Shown here in pieces: positions 29,662 to 40,192 of a stretch of DNA of 64,000 nt; positions within the stretch are counted from its first letter, which is position 1, and every line of letters starts with the position of its first letter. Source of the stretch: Flavobacteriaceae bacterium. GTDB lineage: Bacteria; Bacteroidota; Bacteroidia; Flavobacteriales; Flavobacteriaceae. Under the pieces are notes generated by a model that was given only the letters and a program-made list of their open reading frames with translations, ran no database searches and was not told the DNA's origin. Both the position numbers and the translations under genes were made by a program. The stretch lies in contig PKDY01000046.1 in the NCBI GenBank assembly GCA_002862755.1, forward strand, positions 62,001 through 126,000. Direction: 5' to 3'.

Positions 29662-32283
29662 GTGGCTAAGAAAGAAGCAACGAAAACCAAAGAGAAAAAG
29701 GAAACTCCTTTAATGAAGCAGTACAATGAAATCAAACGCAAATATCCCGATGCTTGTTTGTTGTTTCGTGTAGGTGATTTTTACGAAACCTTTGGAGAAG
29801 ATGCCATTCGTTCGGCTGGAATTTTAGGAATAACGCTAACCAAAAGGGGAGCGGGTTCTGATAGCGAAACGGCTTTAGCGGGTTTTCCACACCACTCTTT
29901 AAATACCTATTTGCCTAAATTAGTTAAGGCAGGACTTCGTGTGGCTATTTGCGATCAATTAGAAGATCCAAAAATGACGAAAACCATTGTGAAGCGAGGC
30001 GTTACCGAATTAGTAACACCTGGAGTAGCAATGAATGATGAGGTACTGCAAGCGAAATCCAATAACTTTTTGGCATCGGTACACTTTGGTAAAAAGAACC
30101 TAGGAATTGCTTTTCTAGATGTTTCAACGGGTGAGTTTTTAACCGCACAAGGAAATGAAGAATACATCGACAAACTCTTGCAAAACTTTAATCCTAGTGA
30201 AGTTTTAGTACCAAAGCACCATAAGAATCAATTTAAAGAAGTTTTCGGTGATGATTTACACTCCTTTTTTCTAGAAGATTGGGTGTATAAGGAAGATTAT
30301 GCGATGGAAACCTTAACCAAGCATTTTCAAACCAATTCCCTAAAAGGCTATGGTATAGAAGAATTGCAAGAAGGTATTGTAGCCTCGGGTGCCATTTTGT
30401 ATTATTTGTCGGAAACCCAACATAATAAAATCCAACATATTACAAACATTCAGCGTATTGCGGAAGATGCCTACGTGTGGATGGATCGCTTTACCATTCG
30501 CAATCTCGAATTGTACCATTCAACCAATGTAAATGCGGTTACACTTTTAGATGTGATTGACAAAACCTTGTCGCCTATGGGGTCGCGTTTGCTGAAACGT
30601 TGGTTGGCTTTACCACTTAAAGATGCCGCACGCATTAAAAGTCGCCATGAAGTGGTAGCGTATTTAAAAGAGAATACAGAAACCTTACAAAAGATTCAGT
30701 ACCAAATTAAGCAAATTTCCGATTTAGAGCGTTTGATTTCTAAAGTGGCAACAGGGAAAGTTTCTCCAAGAGAAGTGGTGTATTTGAACGACTCTTTAAA
30801 TGCGATTATCCCAATTAAGGAAGTAGCCTTGCAAAGTAAGAATGAAGCTTTAAAAGCGATAGGCGATAGTTTGCATGCCTGCGAATTGTTGCGTGAAAAA
30901 ATTCAAACGACCTTAAATCCAGAGGCACCTGTACATGTCAATAAAGGAAATGCGATTGCAACAGGAGTGCATGCAGAATTAGACGAATTAAGAGCCATTT
31001 CTTCCAAAGGGAAAGGCTATTTAGAAGATTTAGAAGTGAGAGAAAGTGAGAAAACAGGAATTTCTTCTTTAAAAGTGTCGTTTAATAATGTGTTTGGTTA
31101 TTATATAGAAGTTCGAAATACGCATAAAGATAAAGTTCCAGCGGATTGGATTAGGAAGCAAACGCTAGTAAATGCAGAGCGCTATATTACAGAGGAGCTG
31201 AAAGAATACGAAAGTAAAATTTTAGGTGCAGAAGATAAAATTCAGCAATTGGAAAGTCAGTTGTTTGAACAATTGGTCAACTGGATGGCAACCTATATTA
31301 AACCCGTGCAACACAATGCCAATTTAATTGCACAGTTGGATTGTTTGAATTCGTTTACCCAATTGGCCATAGAGCATAAATATGTACAGCCTGTAATCGA
31401 TGATAGTTACGATTTAGAAATCAAAGAAGGAAGACACCCTGTCATTGAAAAACAATTGCCCGTAGGAGTGCCTTATATTTCCAATGATGTTTTCTTAGAT
31501 AATGTGAGCCAACAAATTATTATGATTACCGGACCGAATATGTCGGGTAAATCGGCCATATTAAGGCAAACCGCTCTAATTGTATTATTGGCACAAATGG
31601 GAAGCTTTGTGCCTGCAGAAAGTGTACGTATGGGAATCGTAGATAAGATTTTTACTAGAGTAGGAGCTAGCGATAATATTTCTATGGGCGAATCGACCTT
31701 TATGGTGGAGATGAACGAAACCGCTTCAATCTTGAATAACATTTCGGATAGAAGTCTGGTCTTATTAGACGAAATTGGTAGAGGAACATCAACTTATGAC
31801 GGAATTTCGATTGCATGGGCCATTTCCGAATATTTACACGAACATCCCAACAAACCCAAAACGCTTTTTGCTACCCATTACCACGAATTGAATGAAATGG
31901 AAGCGATTTTTGAACGCATTCAGAATTTTAATGTTTCGGTTAAAGAATTAAAAGATACGGTTTTATTTATTCGTAAATTGGTTAAAGGAGGAAGCGCGCA
32001 TAGTTTTGGTATTCATGTTGCGAAAATGGCGGGAATGCCACAAGTGGTGATTCAAAAAGCACAAAAGTTATTAAAGAAATTAGAAAAAGAACATTCAGGT
32101 GATGCCTTAAACGGAACCAAATTAGAAAAAGAAGCCGAAATGCAATTGAGTATTTTTAATTTAGACGATCCTTTATTAGAAGAAATTAAAGATGAAATTT
32201 TAAATATCGACATCAATACGTTAACGCCTGTTGAAGCTTTAATGAAGTTAAACGAGATAAAAAGAATGTTAACGAAAAAATAA
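29662..32283 (+). CDS. mutS: DNA mismatch repair protein MutS (GTG start)
   Basis: [39 protein letters not shown]. Confidence 0.97.
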   Translation: MAKKEATKTKEKKETPLMKQYNEIKRKYPDACLLFRVGDFYETFGEDAIRSAGILGITLTKRGAGSDSETALAGFPHHSLNTYLPKLVKAGLRVAICDQLEDPKMTKTIVKRGVTELVTPGVAMNDEVLQAKSNNFLASVHFGKKNLGIAFLDVSTGEFLTAQGNEEYIDKLLQNFNPSEVLVPKHHKNQFKEVFGDDLHSFFLEDWVYKEDYAMETLTKHFQTNSLKGYGIEELQEGIVASGAILYYLSETQHNKIQHITNIQRIAEDAYVWMDRFTIRNLELYHSTNVNAVTLLDVIDKTLSPMGSRLLKRWLALPLKDAARIKSRHEVVAYLKENTETLQKIQYQIKQISDLERLISKVATGKVSPREVVYLNDSLNAIIPIKEVALQSKNEALKAIGDSLHACELLREKIQTTLNPEAPVHVNKGNAIATGVHAELDELRAISSKGKGYLEDLEVRESEKTGISSLKVSFNNVFGYYIEVRNTHKDKVPADWIRKQTLVNAERYITEELKEYESKILGAEDKIQQLESQLFEQLVNWMATYIKPVQHNANLIAQLDCLNSFTQLAIEHKYVQPVIDDSYDLEIKEGRHPVIEKQLPVGVPYISNDVFLDNVSQQIIMITGPNMSGKSAILRQTALIVLLAQMGSFVPAESVRMGIVDKIFTRVGASDNISMGESTFMVEMNETASILNNISDRSLVLLDEIGRGTSTYDGISIAWAISEYLHEHPNKPKTLFATHYHELNEMEAIFERIQNFNVSVKELKDTVLFIRKLVKGGSAHSFGIHVAKMAGMPQVVIQKAQKLLKKLEKEHSGDALNGTKLEKEAEMQLSIFNLDDPLLEEIKDEILNIDINTLTPVEALMKLNEIKRMLTKK

Positions 32284-32349
32284 TTTAAAAAATAAGGTAT
32301 TCGTTACCAAATGGTTATAAAAAACTTTAATTTTTTTTACCAAAAGTAC

Positions 32350-32379
32350 TTGCAGAATATAAAATATGTACTATATTTG
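32350..32379 (+). promoter_or_regulatory. Bacteroidota promoter TTG-N19-TATATTTG for the tRNA pair
   Basis: Exact -33 TTG and -7 TAnnTTTG at 19-bp spacing upstream of tRNA-Gly. Confidence 0.7.
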
Positions 32380-32435
32380 CACTCGCAATACGGAACAAGA
32401 GTGAGTGTTGCTAAAGTTCTTAAAAAGACGCAAAC

Positions 32436-32508
32436 GCGAAAATAGCTCAGTTGGTAGAGCGCAACCTTGCCAAGGTTGAGGTCGCGGGTTCGAACCCCGT
32501 TTTTCGCT
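32436..32508 (+). tRNA. tRNA-Gly (GCC)
   Basis: Cloverleaf: GCGAAAA/TTTTCGC acceptor, TTGCCAA anticodon loop, GGTTCGAACC T-loop. Confidence 0.96.
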
Positions 32509-32534
32509 CAACACTACCAAATAAAAATATTTTT

Positions 32535-32620
32535 GCTCGAGTGGTGGAATTGGTAGACACGCTGGACTTAAAATCCAGTGAACAGTAATGTTCGTGCGGG
32601 TTCAAGTCCCGCCTTGAGTA
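32535..32620 (+). tRNA. tRNA-Leu (TAA)
   Basis: Cloverleaf with long variable arm, CTTAAAA anticodon loop, GGTTCAAGTCC T-arm. Confidence 0.95.
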
Positions 32621-32635
32621 CAAAAAGCTTCTAAC
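32596..32635 (+). repeat. tRNA-Leu 3' end plus terminator start, copy 1
   Basis: gcgggttcaagtcccgccttgagtacaaaaagcttctaac. Confidence 0.8.
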
Positions 32636-32656
32636 TTTGTTAGGAGCTTTTTTTGT
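32621..32656 (+). terminator. Terminator after tRNA-Leu
   Basis: AAAGCTTCTAAC-TTT-GTTAGGAGCTTTTTTT. Confidence 0.85.
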
Positions 32657-32670
32657 TTAAAATAGTTTTT

Positions 32671-32955
32671 ATGTATTTTGTTTATATAATTTATTCGACA
32701 TCCTTAGATAAATTTTATGTTGGAACTACTGATAATGTCGAAAGACGTTTGATTGAACATAATTCTAAAGAATACTTAAATTCATTTACTTGTAAAGGTG
32801 TACCATGGGTATTAAAATTGTCTTACTTATGTGATTCTAGCGAGAAAGCTTATAAACTAGAAAGGTTTATTAAAAAAATGAAATCTAGAAAATTTATTAT
32901 TAAAATTATTGATGATAAAAAAATACTAGATGCTATTTGTTTAAATAAATTGTAG
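32671..32955 (+). CDS. GIY-YIG nuclease family protein
   Basis: YFVYIIYS...FYVGTTDNVERRLIEHN. Confidence 0.92.
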   Translation: MYFVYIIYSTSLDKFYVGTTDNVERRLIEHNSKEYLNSFTCKGVPWVLKLSYLCDSSEKAYKLERFIKKMKSRKFIIKIIDDKKILDAICLNKL

Positions 32956-32958
32956 GTA

Positions 32959-33024
32959 GCGGGTTCAACTCCGAAGCTTCGGAGCCGCCTTGATTCCGAT
33001 TCTTCGGAACAAAAAGCTTCTAAC
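32959..33024 (+). repeat. Interrupted second copy of tRNA-Leu 3' end and terminator start
   Basis: gcgggttcaactcc[hairpin]ccgccttga[hairpin]acaaaaagcttctaac. Confidence 0.8.
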
Positions 33025-33043
33025 ATCTCCCGACTCTTCGGGA
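32970..33043. repeat. Three CCGA-N4-TCGG mini-hairpins (32970-32983, 32994-33009, 33028-33043)
   Basis: TCCGAAGCTTCGGA; TTCCGATTCTTCGGAA; TCCCGACTCTTCGGGA. Confidence 0.85.
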
Positions 33044-33084
33044 AGGAGCTTTTTTTGTTTCTACTAGTTTCTCTTATAGGTTTA

Positions 33085-34053
33085 TTATCGTAGCTTAAAA
33101 ACGTTCTTTTTATTGGGAAATAAAGCTTGTACAATCATTTTCTTGTCAGTAACTAAGCTCGTATTTTCTTCAAAATAAAAATTGGTTAAATTCCAAACAA
33201 TCATAATCGCAGAAAAGTAATATAAATTTAAAACTAAAGCGATTCCTATGTGCATGGAAATGGTTAAAATAACCCATAATTTTCGGGTTTTTGGAATCCA
33301 TACAAATATAGGGTAACACATTTCTATTACTATAGTAGACCATCCGATAAGCACAAGAATAAAACTATGGTCTGCCATCCAGCTAAAATCAAAATTAAAA
33401 TCTCGGTTGGCATAAGGCAGATTTATAGCTTTCCATATCGATTCACCATCCCACCAATTAAATCCTAATAATTTATCAAAACCGGAAAAGAAATAAGCGA
33501 TGCTAACGTGAATTTGAAAAAGACGCTTCACAGGCATATAATTGGTGAATTTCTTTTGTTTGGAACGGAATAGATTTCGAATTGAAAAAACAGTATCGGC
33601 AGGAAATAAAATCAAATAGAAAAGCGACATGCTGGTGAAAAAATCAGCACCATAAATAAAAAAGCTACTGCCTTTCATTAATAGTATTTGAAGGAATAGG
33701 AGTAAGAAGGCACTCATTCTAGAATAGCAACCAAGAATAATAGTGATTCCTAAGGTAATATAAGTTATTTTGGTTAACCCAATAGTAGTGGCTTCGGAAA
33801 TTCCAATAGTTTCCAATTGTTGTATAACAACTGGGAAGGTAAGTTGCCAATCTTGATTAAAAGTAGCCATGATGTCCATAGGAATGATACTTTTAGTAGA
33901 AAAGAATTGGTTGAAATCACCAAAAATGGATAAGAAGTGCAATATTATAATTATTCCAGCTGCCACTCTGAAAAACAATAGAAACTCATGGTTGTTTGAG
34001 GGAGCAAAGAAAAAATGTTCGATTTTAGAATAGATTTTGGATAGTTTTTTCAT
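33085..34053 (-). CDS. HTTM-domain membrane protein (vitamin K-dependent carboxylase-like)
   Basis: Multi-TM, LFFRVAAGIIIILHFL, YMPVKRLFQIHVSIAYFFSGFDKLLGFNWWDGESIW. Confidence 0.75.
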   Translation of the reverse strand: MKKLSKIYSKIEHFFFAPSNNHEFLLFFRVAAGIIIILHFLSIFGDFNQFFSTKSIIPMDIMATFNQDWQLTFPVVIQQLETIGISEATTIGLTKITYITLGITIILGCYSRMSAFLLLFLQILLMKGSSFFIYGADFFTSMSLFYLILFPADTVFSIRNLFRSKQKKFTNYMPVKRLFQIHVSIAYFFSGFDKLLGFNWWDGESIWKAINLPYANRDFNFDFSWMADHSFILVLIGWSTIVIEMCYPIFVWIPKTRKLWVILTISMHIGIALVLNLYYFSAIMIVWNLTNFYFEENTSLVTDKKMIVQALFPNKKNVFKLR

Positions 34054-34061
34054 TGGTATGA

Positions 34062-34637
34062 TTATTTATATTCGCCAATAAGAATTAATTGTTCCGACTT
34101 TTCGCCCTTTTGATAGCTTTTTAAATCAGGATAATGGTAGAGGTACAATCGAGCTGTTATAGAGGCGGTGTCCGGACTTTCATTTTTTACGGAAACCGCA
34201 ATTTGTTTCACGATGATGTCTAAATATTGTTGGTATTTATTGTCTTTTAGGTTTCCTCCTTCAGCGGATATTTTGTCTAAAAACATATTGTATACCGAAG
34301 TATAGCGTGTAATGCTTTCTTTGTTTTTAAAAGCAGGCATAATTTTATTTTCAATGACATTGCCTTTGTCATCTTTTAATTCGAATAACAAAACAAAATC
34401 ACTAGCTACATTGGGTGCAAAAAAACTATATCCTGTATCAAAACCTGTATAGGATAAAAAAATACTGACCGGTTTTAGTTTGATGATTTCTTCTGAAAGA
34501 GCGTATATAACGGGTTTGTTGTATTCTTTTTCAGCATAATAAAAGCCATAATACCCATCAAATGTTCCTTTTAAGCCTACGGTGAAGACCAAGAAAAGAA
34601 CTGTAAAAATACCAAGCAGTTGTAGTTTCTTTTTCAT
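34062..34637 (-). CDS. Hypothetical membrane-anchored protein, companion of HTTM protein
   Basis: N-terminal TM; 8-bp gap to HTTM gene. Confidence 0.6.
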   Translation of the reverse strand: MKKKLQLLGIFTVLFLVFTVGLKGTFDGYYGFYYAEKEYNKPVIYALSEEIIKLKPVSIFLSYTGFDTGYSFFAPNVASDFVLLFELKDDKGNVIENKIMPAFKNKESITRYTSVYNMFLDKISAEGGNLKDNKYQQYLDIIVKQIAVSVKNESPDTASITARLYLYHYPDLKSYQKGEKSEQLILIGEYK

Positions 34638-34691
34638 TGTACTAAACTTTTAAAAAGACAAGACCGATAGTAAACCAGTCTTGTCTTGTGT

Positions 34692-35342
34692 TTAACGATA
34701 TTGTTGAATAACTCCTTCTAAACGCGTTTGTAATTCTTTATCTGGAGCCACATTGTTTACTCGGAATAAAACTCTAGAATATTTATTTACACCCATAAAA
34801 TCGCCACAAATATTAGCGTCATCAAGACCGTAAACGCTTAATTTTGATAAGGTATTAATGTCTTTATCGCTCATTCTAACCGCTTTTGTTGCAATCTGAT
34901 TATTACTAATTGCTACATTGCCGTTTATTAAAGTAGGATTGTATTTGTTTAAAATTTCGTCTAATTGACTTTTCAAATCACCAAATTGAGACCAGTCGAT
35001 TTGTGCGGTTTCAAAACATCCTTTGTGAATAAAGTTGATTCTTTGAATTCTAGATATTCGATCTAAGTTTTGAATTCTTTGGATAAACTGAATTTGCTGC
35101 GTGTTTACCAAATACGAAAGAAAAGCCTTCCCTTTAATTTGATCCGCATACTCTTTGTTTAACGCTAGTAGCTTTTCAATATCTCCTGAGGAGATTTCTT
35201 TTGTACTTTGGATGAGGAAATTTCCATCAACCAAATAATTTCCCGCTTCATTATACAATAATGATTTCCTTGGCTTGCATTGTGAGAGTATGAATACACC
35301 CAAAGCAAGACATGCAATTAAGCTGATTGTTTTTAGTTTCAT
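34692..35342 (-). CDS. Hypothetical lipoprotein
   Basis: Lipobox LSQC, same strand upstream of 34062-34637. Confidence 0.6.
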   Translation of the reverse strand: MKLKTISLIACLALGVFILSQCKPRKSLLYNEAGNYLVDGNFLIQSTKEISSGDIEKLLALNKEYADQIKGKAFLSYLVNTQQIQFIQRIQNLDRISRIQRINFIHKGCFETAQIDWSQFGDLKSQLDEILNKYNPTLINGNVAISNNQIATKAVRMSDKDINTLSKLSVYGLDDANICGDFMGVNKYSRVLFRVNNVAPDKELQTRLEGVIQQYR

Positions 35343-35598
35343 GTTTTATTTTTTTAAATGCCTACTCTATTGTTGACTTTTCGGCTTACGTCAATAAAAG
35401 CATAAAATTAATTCTATAATATATTGATTGAAAGGGGTTTATACCTGAAATCGCAAAGGAAATTTCCCCTTTTTTTAGCTAAAAACAGATTTTAGGATAT
35501 AGGAATGCGATGATTTTCTTGATAACTTATTTTTAATATTGTTTTGTAGTTAATTTCAAAATAGTATTTTGCGACACTGCAATTAACAAACAAGAAAC

Positions 35599-35952
35599 AT
35601 GGCTACTTTTGTAATTACAAAACGATTGAATGGGGAGTATAAGTACGAATTAACCTCTCGTAAAGGAAAGACGATTTTTACGAGTAATAGTTTTGAATTG
35701 CGCTTTGAGTGTGAAGAGCATATTTTACATTTGCAAGAGAATATCGAAAAGTTGATTTTTATGCGCTTTAGATCAGGAAATGGTAAGTTCTTCTTTCGGA
35801 TTATTTTAGATGATAAACAAATCGCGGTAAGTAGAAAATATTCCACACAATTATTACTTCAAAAAGGAATAGACGAATTTGTAAAATATGGTGTTTTAGC
35901 GGAAATTTTAGATTTTTCTTCGGATGAAGATATTTTTGCAACTTTTGAATAA
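35599..35952 (+). CDS. DUF1508 (YegP-like) protein
   Basis: KRLNGEYKYELTSRKGKTIFTSNSF. Confidence 0.8.
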   Translation: MATFVITKRLNGEYKYELTSRKGKTIFTSNSFELRFECEEHILHLQENIEKLIFMRFRSGNGKFFFRIILDDKQIAVSRKYSTQLLLQKGIDEFVKYGVLAEILDFSSDEDIFATFE

Positions 35953-36128
35953 ATATTTTTTTACAAAGTTAAAGTGTAAAAATTTTACACACTTGTTTTA
36001 CACAGTGTTACTTTTTATTTTGGTAAAAAAAACCAATTTGTGGGAAGAAAAACTATTTTTAGAAGGAATAAGGGTGTTTTTTTATGGGGTGTAAAAAAAT
36101 ATAATACTCTTTTTCAAAAAATAGGGCA

Positions 36129-36165
36129 TAAAAAAAGCTCCACCGTGTGGAGCTTGATTTTTTTG
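36129..36165. terminator. Terminator hairpin
   Basis: AAAAAAGCTCCACCGTGTGGAGCTTGATTTTTTT. Confidence 0.7.
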
Positions 36166-36180
36166 CTAGTTAGCAACTAA

Positions 36181-36399
36181 TTACTTAGCTGGAGTTTCAG
36201 CTGGAGTTTCAGTAGCTTCTTCAACAGCAGCAGTAGCTGAGTCAGCAGCAACTTCAACAGATTCTACAGCTTCTTCTGCAGTAGCCTCAACAGCTTCAAC
36301 AGCTTCAACAGCAGTTTCTTCTGTAGTTTCAGCGTTATTTTCTTTACAAGAAACGAACATCATAGCAACTAATGCTAAACTTAAAACAACTTTTTTCAT
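36181..36399 (-). CDS. Low-complexity Ala/Glu/Val-rich small lipoprotein
   Basis: Lipobox FVSC; EAVEAVEATAEEAVESVE. Confidence 0.65.
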   Translation of the reverse strand: MKKVVLSLALVAMMFVSCKENNAETTEETAVEAVEAVEATAEEAVESVEVAADSATAAVEEATETPAETPAK

Positions 36400-36553
36400 C
36401 TTACTAAATTATAAAAGGTTAATTATTAATTCGGAGCAAAGATATAAATTTTTTGACTTGACAAAATATTTTTTGAATTTTTTTTTAAAAATTTTTATTC
36501 TTCACTCTGTTGTTCATTATGAGCAAATTACATGCCAAAAAAATTAAAAAATC

Positions 36554-38740
36554 TTATCTTTTTTTCTTCGATTTCTTAGTTGAATTTTTAGGATGCACCA
36601 ATTTCATTTCTTCAATCAAATTTGTAGCATTCGCATACTTGTCTACAATGAATAAAACATAACGAATATCTACCATGATATTTCTACAAATTGAAGGGTC
36701 GTAATGAATGTCACTCATGGTACCTTCCCAAACGCGGTCAAAATTTAATCCTATCAAATTTCCTGATGCATCAATAGCAGGACTACCTGAATTTCCACCA
36801 GTTGTATGATTGGTTCCTATAAAACAAACAGGCATTTTCCCGTTTTCGCCATAGATGCCATAATCTTTAGTATTATATAGTTCTATTAATTTTGCAGGTA
36901 CATCAAATTCATAATCTCCAGGAATGTATTTTTCAATAATTCCTTCTAAGTGCGTTACAGGTTGGTAATAAACAGCATCACTCGGACTGTAGCCTTTTAC
37001 CTTTCCATACGTTACACGAAGTGTACTGTTTGCATCTGGAAAGAAACGCGCATCTGGAAAGAGTTCCAATTGTGCTTTCATATATTCTCTTTGTAAAGCA
37101 TTAATTTTTAAATTAAGCTCATTATAAGTTCCAGCTACATTAGTAGCATAATAATCGGCTAGTAATTTTACTAATTGATACCCTTTATCGTTATTTAATT
37201 GCTCTATTACTAAGTTACTATCACCTTCTAATAATTCTTGAATCCCTTTGTAAGAAGTTAATTTTGAATTCGCGTAAATCGTTTTAGCTAAAGTGCTACT
37301 ATCTTCCGATTTTAAACTTGGAGGTATAAAAGGAGATTTCGTACTGTATAAACGCATTAATTGTTCAAAAACACGTTCGTCTACAGTAGGATTGAAATCT
37401 TTATAAGCATCTTCAAAACGTTGTAAAGTGTTTTGTTTGCGATCTGTAAAGGCTTGTTCACCTCTAGCGTTGAAAATTTGTTCCAATTGATACAATTGGA
37501 AACCAAAACTTAATAATTCTGTATTTCTTAAAACGACTTCATTAAAATAATCTCGAGCTAAGGCATAATCATTTATTTTAGTATAACTCTCTTTGAAATC
37601 ACTTAATAAAGTTCCATATTCTTTACTTTTTCCTGCTTTATCAACTCTTTTAGAAAATTCAGTTTCAAAATCTTGTTTAATTTTAATGGCATTTGACTTT
37701 TCTAAACCTTGTTTTTCACCAATCCATTTTTTCCAGTAATTGGCTACACTAGCATATTTAGAAGCATATTGGATCTTAATGGCTTTGTCTTTTCTCATAA
37801 AACCATCTTGTACTTTTAAAGCCGCATCACGAATTTCGATTTTTGCAGGATTTAATGTGTTTACAAGTTGTTCTATAGCAAAAGAAGGTAAATATTCTTG
37901 TGTTCTTCCTGGAAAACCAAATACTAATGTAAAATCGTCTTCACTTATTCCGTCAATGGAAATAGGTAAGAAGTGTTTAGGAGTATACGGAATATTATCA
38001 GTTGCATATTCAGCAGGCTTATTGTCTTTATTGGCGTAAATTCTAAAAATAGAAAAGTCACCTGTGTGTCTTGGCCATACCCAGTTGTCAGTATCTGATC
38101 CAAATTTACCAATGGAACTTGGAGGCGCACCCACAAGGCGAATGTCTTTAAAAGTTTCCGTTACAAAAAGAATATATTGATTGCCTTCATAAAACGTTCT
38201 GATTTTAGCTTCTTGCCAAGACTCTTTAGTAAAAGTATTTTGTACTTTAGTTATGTTTTCTTGAATTTTCTTTTGTTTTTCTACTTCTGAAGAAAGGCTA
38301 GCTAAACCTTCTAGTACTTGTGTAGTTACATCATTAATACTTACAATTAAGGTAGCTACCATGCCTGGATTCGGTAATTCGGCTTGTTTGTTTTTGGCCC
38401 AAAAACCATCTTGTAAATAATCATGTTCTACAGAGGAATGACTTTGAATCGCATCATATCCACAGTGGTGATTGGTTAAGATAAGTCCTTGGTTTGAAAT
38501 AATTTCAGAAGTACAGCCACCGTTAAAGTGTACAATGGCATCTTTTAAACTGGATTTGTTTACATCATAAATGTCTTCCGCAGTCATTTTCATGCCCAGA
38601 TTCTTCATTTCGGTTTCATTCATTCCTTTTAATAAAGAGGGAATCCACATACCTCCTTGTTGTGAAAAAATAGGAATTGTGAATAATAAGATCAGTAATT
38701 TTAAAAACTTCATAATTGATAGGTTTATTATAGCGCGCAA
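36554..38740 (-). CDS. S46 family peptidase (DPP7/DPP11-like)
   Basis: FNGGCTSEIISNQGLILTNHHCGY, TTGGNSGSPAIDASGNLIGLNFDRVWEG. Confidence 0.93.
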   Translation of the reverse strand: MRAIINLSIMKFLKLLILLFTIPIFSQQGGMWIPSLLKGMNETEMKNLGMKMTAEDIYDVNKSSLKDAIVHFNGGCTSEIISNQGLILTNHHCGYDAIQSHSSVEHDYLQDGFWAKNKQAELPNPGMVATLIVSINDVTTQVLEGLASLSSEVEKQKKIQENITKVQNTFTKESWQEAKIRTFYEGNQYILFVTETFKDIRLVGAPPSSIGKFGSDTDNWVWPRHTGDFSIFRIYANKDNKPAEYATDNIPYTPKHFLPISIDGISEDDFTLVFGFPGRTQEYLPSFAIEQLVNTLNPAKIEIRDAALKVQDGFMRKDKAIKIQYASKYASVANYWKKWIGEKQGLEKSNAIKIKQDFETEFSKRVDKAGKSKEYGTLLSDFKESYTKINDYALARDYFNEVVLRNTELLSFGFQLYQLEQIFNARGEQAFTDRKQNTLQRFEDAYKDFNPTVDERVFEQLMRLYSTKSPFIPPSLKSEDSSTLAKTIYANSKLTSYKGIQELLEGDSNLVIEQLNNDKGYQLVKLLADYYATNVAGTYNELNLKINALQREYMKAQLELFPDARFFPDANSTLRVTYGKVKGYSPSDAVYYQPVTHLEGIIEKYIPGDYEFDVPAKLIELYNTKDYGIYGENGKMPVCFIGTNHTTGGNSGSPAIDASGNLIGLNFDRVWEGTMSDIHYDPSICRNIMVDIRYVLFIVDKYANATNLIEEMKLVHPKNSTKKSKKKR

Positions 38741-38848
38741 TTTACGGAATTTTTAATCGCTTTAAAAAAAATGTACGCGCAGATTTGTACTACTAAAAGG
38801 GAATAATAGGTCAGAATATTATTAATAGGGAATTATGTATTATTTGCG

Positions 38849-40108
38849 CTATTTCAAATAACGAAGAATGGCTTGCGTAGCACCTTGATTCATTTGTACA
38901 AATGTGCTGCAAATATGCCCCTTTTCATAGCGTTCGTCTTCATTTTGAAGTAATAAGTCGAAAGCATTTTTTAAAGTATCAAAATTAGAAATGGAAATAC
39001 ATCCTTCTAAATTAACTAAAGCTGAGGCTTCAGCAAAATGAATATAGTTAGGACCAATAACGATAGGTACTCCAAAAGTAGCAGGTTCTAAAATATTATG
39101 CACACCAGGATTTCCAAAACCACCACCTACATAGGCAATGTCGGAATAAGAATAAATCTTTGTCAGTATTCCAATAGTGTCTATAATGAAAACCGTATAT
39201 TCAGAAAGAGATTTTTTATTTTCTTTCTCAGAAAATAAAATTGTTTTTTGTTGTATTTGGGATTTCAATTGCGCAATTTGTTCCGATTTAATATTATGAG
39301 GTGCAATAATAAATTTTACATTTTCTGGAGCTTGATTGATATAATTCACAATTAATTGTTCGTCTTTAGGCCAAGAACTTCCAATAACAATAATCGTAGC
39401 TTTCTCATTTTTAGAAGTATTCAGTGTAAACTGTTCAATGAAGTCTAAGGTGTTATCTCTTTCTAAAATAGATTGTACACGATCAAAACGCGTATCACCT
39501 GAAAGCGTAACATTAGTAAAACCTAAGGATTGTATTAATTGTTTTGATTTTTCATTTTGAACAAAAAAATGTTCAAAGCTATGTAGTGCAGCTCTGTAAA
39601 AACCGCCATACCATTTAAAAAAGGCTTGTTTTTCTCTAAAAATACCAGATATTAAATAGGTTTTTATTTGTCTTTGCTGTAATTGTTTTAAATAATTAGG
39701 CCAAAATTCATACTTGATAAAAAAAACCATTTCTGGATGTGCCAAGGTGATAAATTCAACTGCATTTTTTTGGCTATCTAAAGGTAAATACACCGTAAGG
39801 TCAGCGATGGTGTTGTTTTTTCGTACTTCATACCCAGATGGGGAGAAAAAAGTAAGCAAGATTTTATGATGAGGATACTTTGCTTTTACAGCTTCCATTA
39901 CTGGTAATCCTTGTTCATACTCCCCCAAAGATGCCGCATGAAACCAAATTACGTTATCGGAAGGCTGAATTCCTTCTTTTAGAGTTGCGAAAACAGTTGC
40001 TCTACCGTTTACAAATAATTTTATTTTTGGGCTAAAAAGCGCAATTATTTTTAGTAAAAAGCCTGCAAAAATAACGAGAAGATTATATAAAAAAAACATG
40101 AATATCAA
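38849..40108 (-). CDS. waaA: 3-deoxy-D-manno-octulosonic acid transferase
   Basis: WFHAASLGEYEQGLPV, FGNPGVHNILEPATFGVPIVIGP. Confidence 0.93.
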   Translation of the reverse strand: MIFMFFLYNLLVIFAGFLLKIIALFSPKIKLFVNGRATVFATLKEGIQPSDNVIWFHAASLGEYEQGLPVMEAVKAKYPHHKILLTFFSPSGYEVRKNNTIADLTVYLPLDSQKNAVEFITLAHPEMVFFIKYEFWPNYLKQLQQRQIKTYLISGIFREKQAFFKWYGGFYRAALHSFEHFFVQNEKSKQLIQSLGFTNVTLSGDTRFDRVQSILERDNTLDFIEQFTLNTSKNEKATIIVIGSSWPKDEQLIVNYINQAPENVKFIIAPHNIKSEQIAQLKSQIQQKTILFSEKENKKSLSEYTVFIIDTIGILTKIYSYSDIAYVGGGFGNPGVHNILEPATFGVPIVIGPNYIHFAEASALVNLEGCISISNFDTLKNAFDLLLQNEDERYEKGHICSTFVQMNQGATQAILRYLK

Positions 40109-40192
40109 TTTTACGGCTAAAATACGTTTCTTTTTGGTTAACCGAAAAAGTAGCGTATAATTTCTTACTTTTGTGTTACCAAATTTATGCGA

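Noticed and set aside
32850-33134. 94-aa minus-strand ORF across the GIY-YIG end and tRNA duplicate
   Set aside because: Composed of antisense GIY-YIG, hairpins and the end of the HTTM gene; no protein-like signature
36181-36399. Ala/Glu/Val-rich small lipoprotein as a second RiPP or repeat-peptide
   Set aside because: Clear lipoprotein signal and low-complexity acidic tail similar in style to the small lipoprotein at 43798-44031; no modifying enzymes nearby
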